This document shows, one piece after another, positions 1 through 11,649 of a stretch of DNA of 64,000 nt. The stretch's first letter is position 1; every line of letters starts with the position of its first letter. The notes under the pieces are model-generated. The model worked only from the letters and a program-made list of their open reading frames with translations, ran no database searches and had not been told where the DNA came from. The stretch is taken from contig NC_133661.1 in assembly GCF_037893015.1 (NCBI RefSeq), forward strand, positions 184,266,306-184,330,305, written 5' to 3'. Made by a program: the position numbers and the translations under genes. This stretch comes from Macrotis lagotis (lineage: Eukaryota > Chordata > Mammalia > Peramelemorphia > Peramelidae).

Positions 1-243
1 TAAACCTGACCTTCTACCAGTTCAGAACTGTACAAAGCTAGTGCCAATATAGAAAAAAAAAATTCAGTGGTTCCCAGTATAGCAAGAGATTGACCAGAGA
101 TACTTTTAGTGGGTAATAGTTTTTATCCCAAAGCAACAAAGTTGATGCTTCCCTCACAAAAGAACTAGAGTGGTCAGAAACCCATGAGATGTTGAAAGCA
201 ACAGGAACAATAATGTAAAATTTCCTAACAAATTAAACAAAGT

Positions 244-589
244 CAAGAATGCATTAAGAAGGCAGCTAGGTGGCACAGTGGATAGAGCACTGGCCCTGGA
301 GTCAGGAGTACCTGAGTTCAAATCTGGTCACAGACACTTAATAATTACCTAGCTATGTGACCTTGGGTAGGTCATTTAACCCCATTGCCTTACAAAAACA
401 AAATAAGATTTTTGGAGCAGCTAGGTGGTGCAGTGGATAGAGCACTGTCCCTGGAGTCAGTAGTACCTGAGTTCAAATCTGGCCTCAGACACTTAATAAT
501 TACTTAGTTGTGTGGCCTTTGGCAAGCCACTTAACCCTATTGCCTTGCAAAAACATAAAACAAACAAACAAACAAGAATGCATTAAGAA
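244..589 (+). repeat. Two head-to-tail WSINE1-type SINEs inside one target duplication
   Basis: SINE copies at 261-410 and 415-572 are bracketed by a single perfect 17-bp repeat, CAAGAATGCATTAAGAA (244-260 and 573-589). Each has the tRNA-like A box and the B box region (GTTCAAATC). Confidence 0.85.
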
Positions 590-631
590 ATGTTTTACCT
601 ATTTGGTTTAAGTTGGGAAAAAAGTCTTCTC

Positions 632-780
632 GGGGCAGCTAGGTGATGCAGTGGATAAAGCACCAGCCCTGGAGTCAGGAGTACCTGGGTTCAAATCCAA
701 TCTCAGACACTTAATAATTACCTAGCTGTGTGGTCTTGGGCAAGCCACTTAACCCCATTTGCCTTGCAAAAAAAAAAAAG
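632..780 (+). repeat. WSINE1-type SINE
   Basis: tRNA-derived head and A-rich tail; TSD AAAAAAGTCTTCTC at 618-631 and 781-794. Confidence 0.9.
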
Positions 781-794
781 AAAAAAGTCTTCTC

Positions 795-1499
795 AAATCT
801 AGAAAAAGAGAGAAATCACAGATTAAGTAATAATTAGCAATAAAGAATTCCTGAATAAAGTACCTAACTGTGAGTGCATAATTTCATAAACTCCTGTCCA
901 TTGCTCAATATGATGAAATCATTGCTCTTTGTCAGAAGTGTCAAACACAAGTGACGCCCAAATCAGGTTAAAAGATGATAGGGAATCATTTAACAAAATA
1001 GATTAAAAAAACCCACAGATAATGTTACTATTTTTTTCCTAATTCAATATGTGACCTGCATGGTTAACTTATATATGGTTTAGTGGTCCCATTTATATTT
1101 TAATATGCCAATACTCCTCTTTGTAACTTATAAGCCAAGCATTATGTTTCTCATTATTTTTCAATTTATCATTACTCTTTACATGAGAATTACTCTGGTC
1201 TCACTTTTCTAGGGAAATGTTGACTATATCTTCCTTTTAAGGGCCCTAGAAGTACCTCTGAGAGGATAAGAATATCTCTTATTTAATAGTAGCTTAAATA
1301 ACGATTCCATTATGATCATGTCCCCTTGTTACCATCAAAATAACCACATGATATAACCAGTTAACAACAATTAGCATTTAAAAAGGAATTATTTGTTTCA
1401 GCTCCAACCACTGAGATATTTCACTATTTGACAAAAACCTGGGGAAAACTGCAGGTGAGCCTGGAAGAAACTAAATATAGGCAAATATCTTATACTAAA
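795..1499. other. Unannotated intergenic stretch
   Basis: AT-rich, with no recognised coding sequence or repeat. Confidence 0.5.
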
Positions 1500-2450
1500 T
1501 ATAAAGACAAGCTTTTTGAGTATATGCCTCAAACATAAAAAAGGGAGATCATAAACAAATTAGAGGAGCAAGAAAGAAAATGCTTTCAATTTCTTGACCA
1601 ACGAAAGAATAGAAAGGATCACAGAAGGTAAAATGGACAATTTTGATTAAATATATTAAAATGCAGTTAAAGGTAGAAGGCAAATAGGTAACTGGAAAAA
1701 GTTTTTATGGTGAATTTCTTTGATAAAAGTGTGAGCTCTAAAATTTATAAAGAGCTAATTTCAAATTTATAGCCATAATAACCCTTCCGTAGCTGATAAA
1801 TGGACAAAAAGAGAAAGAAATTCAACCTATCTATATCTATACAAAGCTTTAAATCACCAATAATTAAAGAAATGCACATTAAAATAACTTAATTTTCCAA
1901 CACACACCTGTCAATTTGGAAAGTTGATCAAAAAGGAAAATGATGAATTTTTTAAGAACTGCAGAGAAATAGACACATTAATATACTATAGATAGACTTA
2001 TGGATTGGTCAAGATTTTTTTTCGAAAGCACTTGGGAACTGTACCTCAAAAAGCAAAAATCTGTACATATTCTTTGACCCAGCAGTACTCAAAGAAATTG
2101 AATATCAAGGAAAAGGGATCATTATTACAAAAATATTTATAGAAACTGTTTTATGGTGGGAAATTATGAGAAACTAAGGATGGAGAGATCCATCAACCAG
2201 GAAATCATTGAAGTGTATGAAGTGCAATATTATTATATTGTAGGAAATGATGAAAATAACTTCAGAGAAATCTGGGAAGCCTTGTATGAATTGAGGAAGA
2301 GTGAAGTGAGCAAAATAAGAACAATTTATGAAATAACATTACGGCAAACAACTTTAAAAGACTTAAGAATTCTTATTAGTTCAATTACCAACTATGACTA
2401 TGATGAAATATGCTATCCATATCTTGAAAGAAGTAAAGAATTCAAGGTGT
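1500..2450 (+). mobile_element. Old L1 relic, ORF2 C-terminal end
   Basis: Decayed ORF2 3' sequence (TTTGACCCAGCAGTACTCAA, ACAAAAATATTTATAGAAAC). The 99-codon open frame at 2153-2452 (NYEKLRMERSINQEIIEVYE, EIWEALYELRKSEVSKIRTI) is part of it and is not a host gene. Confidence 0.65.
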
Positions 2451-2462
2451 AGACTGAAAAAG

Positions 2463-2463
<1 letters not shown>

Positions 2464-2498
<35 letters not shown>
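2464..2498 (+). repeat. (TG)n microsatellite
   Basis: Uninterrupted TG repeat 3' of the L1 relic. Confidence 0.95.
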
Positions 2499-2499
<1 letters not shown>

Positions 2500-2603
2500 C
2501 CTATAGACACAAATAACATCAATTCATAATCAAGCAAAACTAAATCCCATATTGGTCATTTGTAATGTCATAAATATAACGTTCATAAATACATATATTT
2601 ATG

Positions 2604-2604
<1 letters not shown>

Positions 2605-2653
<49 letters not shown>
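2605..2653 (+). repeat. (GATA)n microsatellite
   Basis: Uninterrupted GATA repeat. Confidence 0.95.
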
Positions 2654-2654
<1 letters not shown>

Positions 2655-3103
2655 ATAGGGTTTTTTGGTTTATACTTCTATACATATATATATACAAATT
2701 CATGGTACAGTGGATGGAGTTGGGAAGGCCCTAGTATAGATCCTGCCACATGCTTACTGAATGAAGTTATCCCTCTGATGTATATTGTTTGTGAGATTCT
2801 CAGCAATTTATTTGATGTCTCAGTACCCAAAAAAAATATTCTATAAATTTCAGAACTGTTTCCAATCTGCATGGCATGGAGAGTTTTCTCATCATGAGTT
2901 GTCTTATACCTGGCATCACACAGTATGAGAATGCTTTGGAGGAATGTGGTTTATAGACCTTCCTCTCTGAACCCAGTCATGTGGGGTTTTTTTCTTAGAA
3001 TGAAATGGTTTTCATTTTAAGATTTTTTTCTTTGTTGCCTTCCTGTTGGGGTTTGAATCTCTCTGGGCCCCCTTTAGCAGGTGGGAGTCATGCTAAGGAC
3101 TTG

Positions 3104-3142
3104 TGTTTCTGTATACCTCCTTCTGTTACTCCACTCTCTGTG
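3104..3142 (-). other. 23-RSS of the TRAV14-like gene
   Basis: Read on the minus strand, the V exon is followed by heptamer CACAGAG (3136-3142), a 23-bp spacer and nonamer ACAGAAACA (3104-3112). The nonamer matches the consensus ACAAAAACC at 7 of 9 positions. The heptamer differs from CACAGTG only at position 6; its first three bases, which matter most for RAG cleavage, are intact. V segments of TRA carry 23-RSS, so the spacing is as expected. Confidence 0.88.
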
Positions 3143-3700
3143 GGTCTTGGTATGCACAGAAATATGTTGCTGAGTCTTCCAGATGTAAGGCTGAGATGGT
3201 AAGACTGATGGATTTGTTTGATTTCTGGAAGTTCACTGAATATCGATCCATCCTTGCATTCTCTTGTTTATAAACTTCCTGCTGAATTAGTAAAATCAGC
3301 TCCCCATTGAAAGGTTGTTTATACCAAAATAAAGCATAATTACTGTCACTAGTCTCATACTTGCAGTTGAGAGTCACAGACTCTCCTTCCTTTCCAGACA
3401 TTGTTGGTTCCAGTTGCGTGACCTTCTGGGCTGTGCTGATTCCTAAAGAAAAGAGAAGAAAATAAAATTAAAGATCTATCATTATGCTTAAAGAGATTGC
3501 AAAGATAACAATATAAGGGTAAGGGAATGTACTGAAGGTTTCTAAACCTGTTTTTCATAGTCCTTCCTTAACAACTATGACCATATACCTTAATCCCTTA
3601 AACTTTGAAAAGTAACTCATTTCCCATGATCAGTTGAGTCACCCCCTTCACCTAAGAAGATGGAGAATATGATCATCCATAGCAGACTTGAACAAGGCAT
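3143..3700 (-). CDS. TRAV14: T-cell receptor alpha/delta V segment, TRAV14/DV4-like, apparently functional
   Basis: This is a germline variable gene for the TCR alpha (possibly delta) chain; the encoded domain would contact peptide-MHC once joined to a J segment. The leader exon is 3652-3700 (MPCSSLLWMIIFSIFL plus one base, then a GTGAAG donor). The V exon is 3143-3442, after a TTTCTTTAG acceptor. Spliced protein starts GISTAQKVTQLEPTM. Framework 1 has VTLNCKYETS (first Ig cysteine), framework 2 has LFWYKQP, framework 3 has RYSVNFQKSNKSISL, and the exon ends YFCAYQD before the RSS. From memory, the SDSNY-type CDR1, LFWYKQP and NFQK are typical of mammalian TRAV14/DV4 and TRAV38; next to TRAV13 the former is the better fit. 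All invariant residues are present. Delta usage is inferred from the human counterpart and cannot be seen here. Confidence 0.9.
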
Positions 3701-4146
3701 GTTGGTCAAAGCGTCTCTATTTCTATATTGCTCTTTATTTATAATTCTATTCAGGATCACTGGAGCCCTGTGACATTTCTGCCTTAGAGGAGGAAATGAG
3801 GTTGGGGGTGGTACAGATGTATTTGGCATCTTAGATACCTCTGGTACAGAGACTAGAAGAGTCTGGCCCATCCTTAACCTCTATTCAACTGAGTCTTATT
3901 TTTCCGTTTGTAATTGAATTAAATACTTGAATTTGTCAATGTTTGTGGAACAATAATAATAATAATTAATATTTACATAACATTTTAAGATGCACAAAGT
4001 GTTTTATGTGTACTCTATCATTTGATAATTAATATTCAAATTTACTATTAAAGAGGCTATGGAAATGGAGAGTGGCAAACCAACCAGTAAGCATGTCATT
4101 TTTAAATGGACTGGGAAGAGGAGCAGTTAAGAAATACAATATATTC

Positions 4147-4298
4147 GGGGCGGCTAGGTGGTCTAGTGGATAAAGCACTGGCCTTGGAGTCAGGAGTACT
4201 TGGGTTCAAATCCAGTCTCAGACACTTAATAATTACCTAGCTGTGTGGCCTTGAGCAAGCCACTTAACCCCATTTGCCTTGCAAAAAAATAACCAAAA
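4147..4298 (+). repeat. WSINE1-type SINE
   Basis: Perfect 18-bp TSD AAGAAATACAATATATTC at 4129-4146 and 4299-4316. It lies upstream of the TRAV14-like promoter. Confidence 0.92.
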
Positions 4299-4316
4299 AA
4301 GAAATACAATATATTC

Positions 4317-4757
4317 TGAGCATTGAACTGCCTCCCTCTCCATGCTATGTATATGCCAGTATTTAGCTACCTTGTGATACTTCCTTGGCTGTAGTCAGAA
4401 TTTAAGTTGAAAAATGTTCTCAACTTTGGTTCTTACTAGAAGTCAAAACTATCATGCAGACATTTAATACATTTTGAAATTGTGAAAGTTTCTTTTCCAT
4501 TTTGTTAGGTTCTGAAATAACCAAAACAATGAGTTGAAGAATAAAGCATCTTTAATTAAGAAAAAAAAGGGTGGCAAATCTACCTTCCCAGAAGTTGTTG
4601 AGTGTATTTTCCAACTCCAAGACCCATGAAAAAGATTCTTATTCCTTTAGGAGAGGAGATGAAGGTAGGAGGATTAGGAACAAAGTCTGGTCTGAAGATT
4701 CTAGGCTCCTTCAGCAAATTGGAGTTCCAGCCTTAGGCAGTGCAGGGCTATGTGTCT

Positions 4758-4818
<61 letters not shown>

Positions 4819-5739
4819 TGTGTGTGTGTCTGTAAGAATTATACTTTTTAAAATTTTTAATTATTATTCCTGGAGGGTTTTTTTTGGGGGGGGGGGGAGG
4901 AAGGGACTGTGTTTTCTTTTTAAAATATGACCAATAAGGAATTGGGTTTTGCATGACTTGTACAGGTAGAAACTATAACAAATAGTTTGCCTTCTCTGTC
5001 AGAGGAAAGGAAGAAGACAAAGGAGAAAATCTGGAACTCAAAATTTCAAAACTGAATGTCAAAACAATTTTATATGTAATTGAGAAAAAATAAAATTAAA
5101 TGTAAAGCTGATTAGATTATATGACTTTGACATCTGGTTCTCTTTTAGCTTTGCTTGAAATTCATTATTCCTATCTCAGATTATTTCCTCTCTCTAAGTT
5201 TTTGCAGTTTCTACTGAATCTTGTAGAGGAAAGAATTGTTGGTAAAAGATCAACATAACAGGTGGTAATCCAATTATACACTATAACTGGCAAATACTGT
5301 CCTCTTGTGGGCAATCTTCAGAATTGCAGTGCATGGTTCAATTCAACCAATTTTTTTAAAATACTTTATAACACTGTATGTACTTGGACCTGAGGGATCT
5401 GAAGATAGATACTATGCAACTCCTCCACTCATGGAGCTTACTATATAGTAAGGGAGCTAAAATACATATTGTCCTGAGTCACTAAGGTTTTCTCTTTGGT
5501 CTACAACACTGACTGTAGAGATGGGAAATTTGAATATAGAAAAAAAGATGAGTTATTTAGTTTAGAGTGAGAGGTTCTATAATGTAGATTTTGTTCTCAT
5601 CATAATTTGGGTTGCAGAGAAAACTTAGATTTATTGCCCTGAATCACTCCTCTAGGCCAAGCATAGCCTACTCCTCCTTCCAGATCACCTTCAAGTGTTT
5701 CCTACCGCTATTAGTATGTAATTTCTTTGAGGGCAAAGA
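4317..5739. other. Intergenic stretch upstream of the TRAV14-like gene
   Basis: Apart from the (TG)n run and a G-rich run near 4885, nothing is recognised. At 5298-5310 the minus strand reads CCACAAGAGGACA, an 11-of-13 CTCF-core match, but it is 1.6 kb from the gene. Confidence 0.4.
4751..4830 (+). repeat. (TG)n microsatellite
   Basis: TG repeat with a few TTTG/TCTG interruptions. The open frames across it on both strands are products of the repeat. Confidence 0.95.
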
Positions 5740-5960
5740 TTATGTTTTCAATAATTGAACTCAATTTAATAAACTTTTATTTGCATGTCTACTATATCCC
5801 AGGCACTATGATAAGCTACAGGGATACAAATAAAGAAAAAGGAAAATAGTCCTTGTTCTCAAGGAGCTTGCAGTCTAATCAGAGAAGACAACACATAAAA
5901 GAAAGCTAAGAAAGGTAGTTCAAATCAAATAGAACTGCTAATGAAAAGTGAAGAATTGCC
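5740..5960 (+). repeat. Ancient MIR/CORE-type marsupial repeat
   Basis: Resembles the widespread consensus (TCTACTATATCCCAGGCACT, CTCAAGGAGCTTGCAGTCTA). The family name is not certain. Confidence 0.5.
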
Positions 5961-6019
5961 TGAGTTGTTTGCTTATATTTACAACCCTAACACTTATAGA
6001 ATTGGCACTTTGTTAAGTG

Positions 6020-6275
6020 CTAAATATATAGATATAGATATAAATGATATAGATAGATAGAGATAGAGATAGAGATAGAGATAGAGATAGAGATAGAGAT
6101 AGAGATAGAGATAGAGATAGAGATAGAGATAGAGATAGAGATAGAGATAGAGATAGATTGGATGTAGATGTAGATGTAGATATAGATATAGATAGATTGG
6201 ATGTAGATGTAGATGTAGATATAGATGTAGATTAGATGTAGATGTAGATAGAGATAGAGATAGAGATAAATATAT
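6020..6275 (+). repeat. Compound GATAGA / GATGTA tandem repeat
   Basis: Long (AGATAG)n followed by GATGTA-type units, about 255 bp. Confidence 0.92.
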
Positions 6276-6404
6276 ATGTGTATATATATATATATTCTCT
6301 ATCTATATATTTTATCTCTTGCATATTGTTCATAAGCAAAAAACTTCTATTGAGATTCTGATGGTCTAAGCACAATTCAACTTTATATTTTTCTTGATGA
6401 TGTT

Positions 6405-6620
6405 TGACATTCATTCTTGAAGACAACCATGACATCAGGGAAGTGATGCCGTAACAGGAAAGTGATTTGAATATGAATGAGGGATTGCTATACTAAGTCA
6501 TAAACCTCACTTTCTCCTCCAGAATCATCTGGGTGCAGTGGTCAGACGTGGATCAGAATGACTGAGATGACCCTGGATGAGAGGCAATCAATGTTCAGTG
6601 ACTTGTACATGGACAAACAA
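6405..6620 (+). repeat. Candidate medium-copy marsupial repeat
   Basis: The stretch with CCTCACTTTCTCCTCCAGAA and GACTGAGATGACCCTGGATG resembles a repeat I recall from many marsupial sequences but cannot name. Confidence 0.4.
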
Positions 6621-6649
6621 CTAGTAAGCATCAAACATCTGAGGTCAAA

Positions 6650-7330
6650 TTTGTTGTTTTTAATCATTTTACTGTTATTTAATTTTAAAAATTTGCATCA
6701 ATATTCATTAAGAAAATTAGTCTATAGTGTGTTTTTCTATTTTAACTCTCTTTAGTTGATATTTCCAGGTCATATCTTTGTTACACAAAGAATTCACTTA
6801 TGAATCTACTTGGTCCTGGACCTTTTTTCATTGGAAGTTAGTTGATAGATTGTTTAACTTCTTTTTCTGTGATTTCATTGTTTATATTCTCTATTTCTTA
6901 TTGTATTAATTTGGGTATTCCATACTTTTAGAAATGTTATTTAATCAATTAAAATAATCAGTTTTATTGACATGTAACTGATAGAATATTTTTAAGTAAT
7001 AGCCTTCACTTCTTCATTGGTTATAAATTTATCTTTTATTTTTTTGATGCTCATAGTTTAATTTTCCTCTTTTATCTTCTTTATCAAATTAGTTAATGGT
7101 TTACCTATTTTATTTTTCTGAAAAATATGCAGCTTCTGGTTTTATTTGTTAAATTCATTATTGTTATTGTGCATTTTAGTTTTCAATTTTATAATTTTCT
7201 TCTTTTTTGTTTTCAGGATTTTTATTTTGGTGTTTCACATATTGTTTCTTTCTTGGTTTTCAAGCATTTTTAGCTTAATTTGCATTACAATGATATATTC
7301 TCTCTTCTGTTCAATTCTTTAAAAAAAACA
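6650..7330 (-). mobile_element. Old L1 relic in antisense
   Basis: AT-rich sequence reading as antisense ORF2 (TTTGCATCAATATTCATTAA, TGATTTCATTGTTTATATTC). Confidence 0.5.
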
Positions 7331-8137
7331 ATCCTGAGAGTCAGAAAAATGCCTTATTGATTAACAAGTCTAACACTTTCTTTTTTCAATGAGAAAAATT
7401 GAGATCACTTACTAACTGTCTTAGAAAGGATTTAAACTTGGGTCTTCTTACCTCCTAAGTTTAGCATCCTATCAACTACCCCTCATTGTTCTATGCCCAT
7501 ATCTAGGAATTTTAACTATTATTTGGCCTACTGTAATGAATCTATTACATGAAAATATAAAAATATTACAGCTTGATCAATGTATACTATGTATAATTTT
7601 CACTCCCTGACTAAAATGAATATTTTCAAATCTGTATCCTTACCATTTTCCTGACATTATCATATGATTAAGTGTTTCATACAGAAATGGGTATTCTAAA
7701 AGAGTCACAAATTGCCTTCAGAAGAGTTGAAAGAAGCCTAAGAATCATACTTGTTATATGTAACTCCTATTCTATCTAATAATTTTATTTTAAGATTAAC
7801 AAATAAGATTAATTTAGTGGAATAGGTTAGGTACACAATATATAGTAACAAATAACTATAGTAATCTATACTGAGCAAAGACTCCAACTTTTGGGACAAG
7901 AACTTACTATTTGATAAAAACTGCTGGAGAAAACTGGAAAACATCATGGCAGAAACAACGGAGGTATTAATGATGTTAACTACAATATGATAAGTGCTTA
8001 GTTTAGCCTGGATTTTATGTAACAGACAGCAAATAGGCAAATTCAGGCCTTTCTGTGGTCAGTTTATATTTTTTAAATATTCAAACATTTCACTTATGAG
8101 ATTGGTTGGCCTACAGCTGTGAAAATAGCTCAAAAAA

Positions 8138-8382
8138 CAAGGGTGGGGAACATTTTTTCTGCCAAGGGCCTTTGAATATTTATAGCATCATTCATGGTAC
8201 TTACAAAATAATCAACTTAAAAATTAGCCTGCTATATTTGGTCAAATAATTAATTAATTTGCCCCTAAAAATGCTTAGATTTAGTGAATTTCTAGTTCTA
8301 CCTGAGGTTGCTATGTCAGTGCCAAACCAAATTATTTCTCAGGCTTTATGTGGCCCACATGAAAGATAATTCCCTGCTCCTG
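8138..8382. mobile_element. hAT-like non-autonomous DNA transposon relic
   Basis: The left end CAAGGGTGGGGAACATTTT and the right end (reverse complement CAGGAGCAGGGAATTAT) are imperfect inverted repeats of the CAGGGGTGGGGAAC type. It is about 245 bp with no coding sequence. A target duplication is not convincing. Confidence 0.5.
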
Positions 8383-8642
8383 TCATAGATCAACATTTCA
8401 GATCGTATACCAAGATAAGGTAGAAATGGCTACAAGGTTTAAACATAAAAGAGGATACCAATAAACCAATTAGGAAAAGAAGGAATAGTTTACTTATCAG
8501 AGCTATGAAAAAGGGAAGAATTTACGACCAAATCAGAGATTGAGACCATCATGAGACTGCAAAATAGATAATTTTGAATATATTAAATTTAAGGCTCTTA
8601 GGCAAACAAAACCAATGCAAACAGGATTAAAAGTAAAGTAGA

Positions 8643-8786
8643 TGGGGCAGCTAGGTGATGCACTGGCCCTGAAGTCAGGAGGACCTAAGTTCAAATCCAG
8701 ACTCACACACTTAGTAATTACCTAATTACCTAGCTGGGTGACTCTGGGCAAGTCACTTAGCTCCATTACCTTAAAGAAATAAAAAA
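8643..8786 (+). repeat. WSINE1-type SINE, internally deleted
   Basis: About 10 bp missing after GGTGATGCA in the head; lies inside an old L1. Confidence 0.8.
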
Positions 8787-9551
8787 GAAGTAAAGCAGAA
8801 AGCAAGGAAATAATTTATTACAGTCTGTTTTTCTGATAAAAAAATCTCATTTCTAAAATATATAGAAAAGTAGATCAAATTTATAACAATGCAACTGATA
8901 AATGTTCAAAGATATGAAAAGATAGTGTTCAGATGAAGAAATTAAAGCTATCTATAGTTGTCTGGAAAAAATGTCCCAAACCACTATTAATTACAGAAAT
9001 CCAGATAAACCAACTTCTGAGGTGCCATCTCAACACTTATCATATTGGCTAACATTCTCAGAAAAGAAAAATGATAAGTATTGGAGAATATATAAGACAT
9101 TAGTGGGTTATTGGTGGACTTCTGAACTGATCCAGTCATGCTGGAGAACATTTTGGAAATATGTCCAAAGGGCTATAAAATTATGTGTACCCTTTGATTC
9201 AGCAAAACCATTACTGGGTCTGTATCCTAAAGAGCTTATAAAAAAGGGAATAGAATCCACATGTACAAGAATATTTATAGCAGCTCTTTTCTCATGGTGG
9301 CAAAAATATTAGAATTGGAGAGGATTCCCATCCTTTGGAGAATGACTAAAGAAGCTGTGGTAGATAGAAGGAATGGAATACTATTGTTCTATAAGAAATG
9401 GCGAGCAGGTGGATTTCAGAAAATCCTAGAAAGACTTAAATGGAATGAAGATGAGATCAGTGACTATTTATCAAGTGGGAATTTAATTGTTAACTTAAAA
9501 TTTTGATTTAGTTCTCTATATGTTTTAGAAATGAGACTTTTAGATTTTTAA

Positions 9552-9700
9552 AAAAAATTTTTTTTCAAGGCAGTGGGGTTAAGTGGTTTGCAAAAGGCCA
9601 CACAGCTAGGTAATTATTAAGTGCCTGAGACCAGATTTGGACTCAGGTACTCCTGACTCCAGGACCAGTGCTCTATCCACTGGGCCACCTAGCCACCCCA
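9552..9700 (-). repeat. WSINE1-type SINE
   Basis: Antisense copy at the end of the L1 relic 7810-9540. Confidence 0.88.
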
Positions 9701-11649
9701 GCCCAGTATATACTTTTGATCAAAATTCATCACAATGACATTTAGGCATTTAGGTATTTAAGGTAATTGCCCCAAATTGAAACTATATTTCAGGAAAGCA
9801 GACTCTCATCATGTTGCATATATTTTTTTAATGCCTGCTGTACTCTTAGAGGAAAAAAAGTACTTGGTTATTAGACCTAGTATTTCTCAGTACAATAAGC
9901 TATTTATATCTTAGATATTTCATCTTGTGACTAGTAACCCTTTCTATTCTACCTCAGTTTTGAAAACTTCCATGCATGGAATATTCTTTTCCAAATCCAA
10001 ATTTTTCTTTCTTTCTTCCTTTAATTTCCTAACTGATTGGTCTTTCCTAGTTAATGCTCTGAGGGGTGAAAAGCCAATCAAAAACTCCTATAATTTCCTC
10101 TCCTTAAACAGCACTTAGTATTATTTTGAATTACAAAGTTGCCCTAATTCTAGAGTTATGCAAGAATTAGGAATAAGGATCTTCAATAAAAGCATGACTT
10201 AACCAAGGATCTGGTCCTTGGAACAATCACTAGAAGCAATCACATGACCTCCCTCTTGCTTCTAAGAAATGAAAACCAATATGTACCCTGTCAATGTCTC
10301 TAGGGTTCCCCATTCTTTTCCAGTGCCATTTTGCAGGTGGCAATCCTAGCTCTATGTGAATGGGATGATGCATTGCCCCAGCACCATTCTCTTCTTGTCT
10401 TTCTTCTTACTGCCTTCAGCATTTTCAGCTAATATATTCAAATATATATTGTATATATTCCTTTAAATGTACCAAATAAAAGGTCCTATCAGCATTGGCT
10501 AGTTCATTTAATTCTTCTATGAATGTCACTGAATTAACCAACAGTGTTCCACAAAAATTTCTAGGAATTCATTGTACAGAACTTTTTTTGAACCTATGAA
10601 AAGAAGTCAGGTTGTTTCAGTTCTTGGTTAGGACTAAAAGAATTATATATGTGAGAGAAATATTTATCTCTCACATATCAATAATCAATTTTAATTGAGA
10701 TTAAGAATTTTTTAAATTTTCTCATTAAGAAATAAATCCCTCTAGGTTAATACATTCAGTTTTTGAAAAACAAATTAATCTTGCCCTCAAATTTATCCCA
10801 CCTAGACCATCAATTTAGGTGGAATTGTTTTCCCATGTAATTAGGAAAATCTTACAAAAAAAAGTGAATTCTGGCCCATTATGCTCTGCTCAGGCTTAGG
10901 TGGATGAGATAGATTCTTTGCCTAGATTTCCTGAGACTAGAAGTGCTCTAGCAGTAAAAGTGAAATAATCAGTTATATCCTTGATCTCTTCATTAGAATA
11001 GGTCTAAATATCATTATAATATTCATTCATCATTAACTGTTAACCAATCAGAGTTGATAACTGTCTATTGGGAACATGTACTCTTCTAAGGCCATATAAC
11101 ATTGAAAGCCATTGCTGATTTGTTTTGATTTATGAGAGAATGCCAAATGACTATTATTTTATTAATTATCATTAATCATAAAAAATAAAATATTTAATTA
11201 ACCAGAAATTATGTCTCTCAAACTTTTTTATGCCGTGTCACTTCTCAAGTAATTGACATGAAAGAAAATATGTGTACAATCTATATGGTGATCAAAAAAA
11301 GAAGTACTACATCTGTTTTATAGACATGGGCACAAATAAATAGGTGACATGCAAATTAACATAACTCAACTATTTAGATGTTCCATTTCCCTCTCTTCAG
11401 GTTATCTCTAATCCAAAATAAGAAATACCATAACCAAAACTACTGAAGCTAGACTAGATATTATTAATAAATATTAATAGATATATATTGCTCCTTAACA
11501 TTTGAAAAACTATTCCATAATATAATGACATAATGTAGGTGGTGAATAAATTATTATCTGCATTTAAAGGGAGGAAACTGGAATGGAGTAAAGACAACAT
11601 AATAAAGACAATGATAAATCTGACTTCTCTCATATTCCTCTCTTAAATA
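9701..11649. other. Unannotated AT-rich intergenic stretch
   Basis: No V gene, LINE or SINE was recognised here apart from the hairpin at 10647-10678. Confidence 0.5.
10647..10678. repeat. Perfect 12-bp hairpin
   Basis: ATATGTGAGAGA and its exact reverse complement are separated by 8 bp. It stands alone in unannotated AT-rich sequence. Confidence 0.8.

Larger units (their letters stand above)
7810..9540 (+). mobile_element. Old L1 relic, ORF2 C-terminal end, with SINE and hAT-like insertions
   Basis: ORF2 3' sequence (CTGCTGGAGAAAACTGGAAA; WWTSELIQSCWRTFWKYVQR, PFDSAKPLLGLYPKELIKKG, RIFIAALF) broken into short frames. A hAT-like relic (8138-8382) and a SINE (8643-8786) lie inside. Confidence 0.7.

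Noticed and set aside
4571-4954. Open frames on both strands across the (TG)n run
   Set aside because: They are low-complexity translations (VCVCVC / THTHTH) of a microsatellite with no recognisable domain.
5298-5310. CTCF site for the TRAV14-like gene
   Set aside because: Only 11 of 13 core positions match and it is 1.6 kb upstream, unlike the 210-265 bp spacing of the others; kept only as a note.
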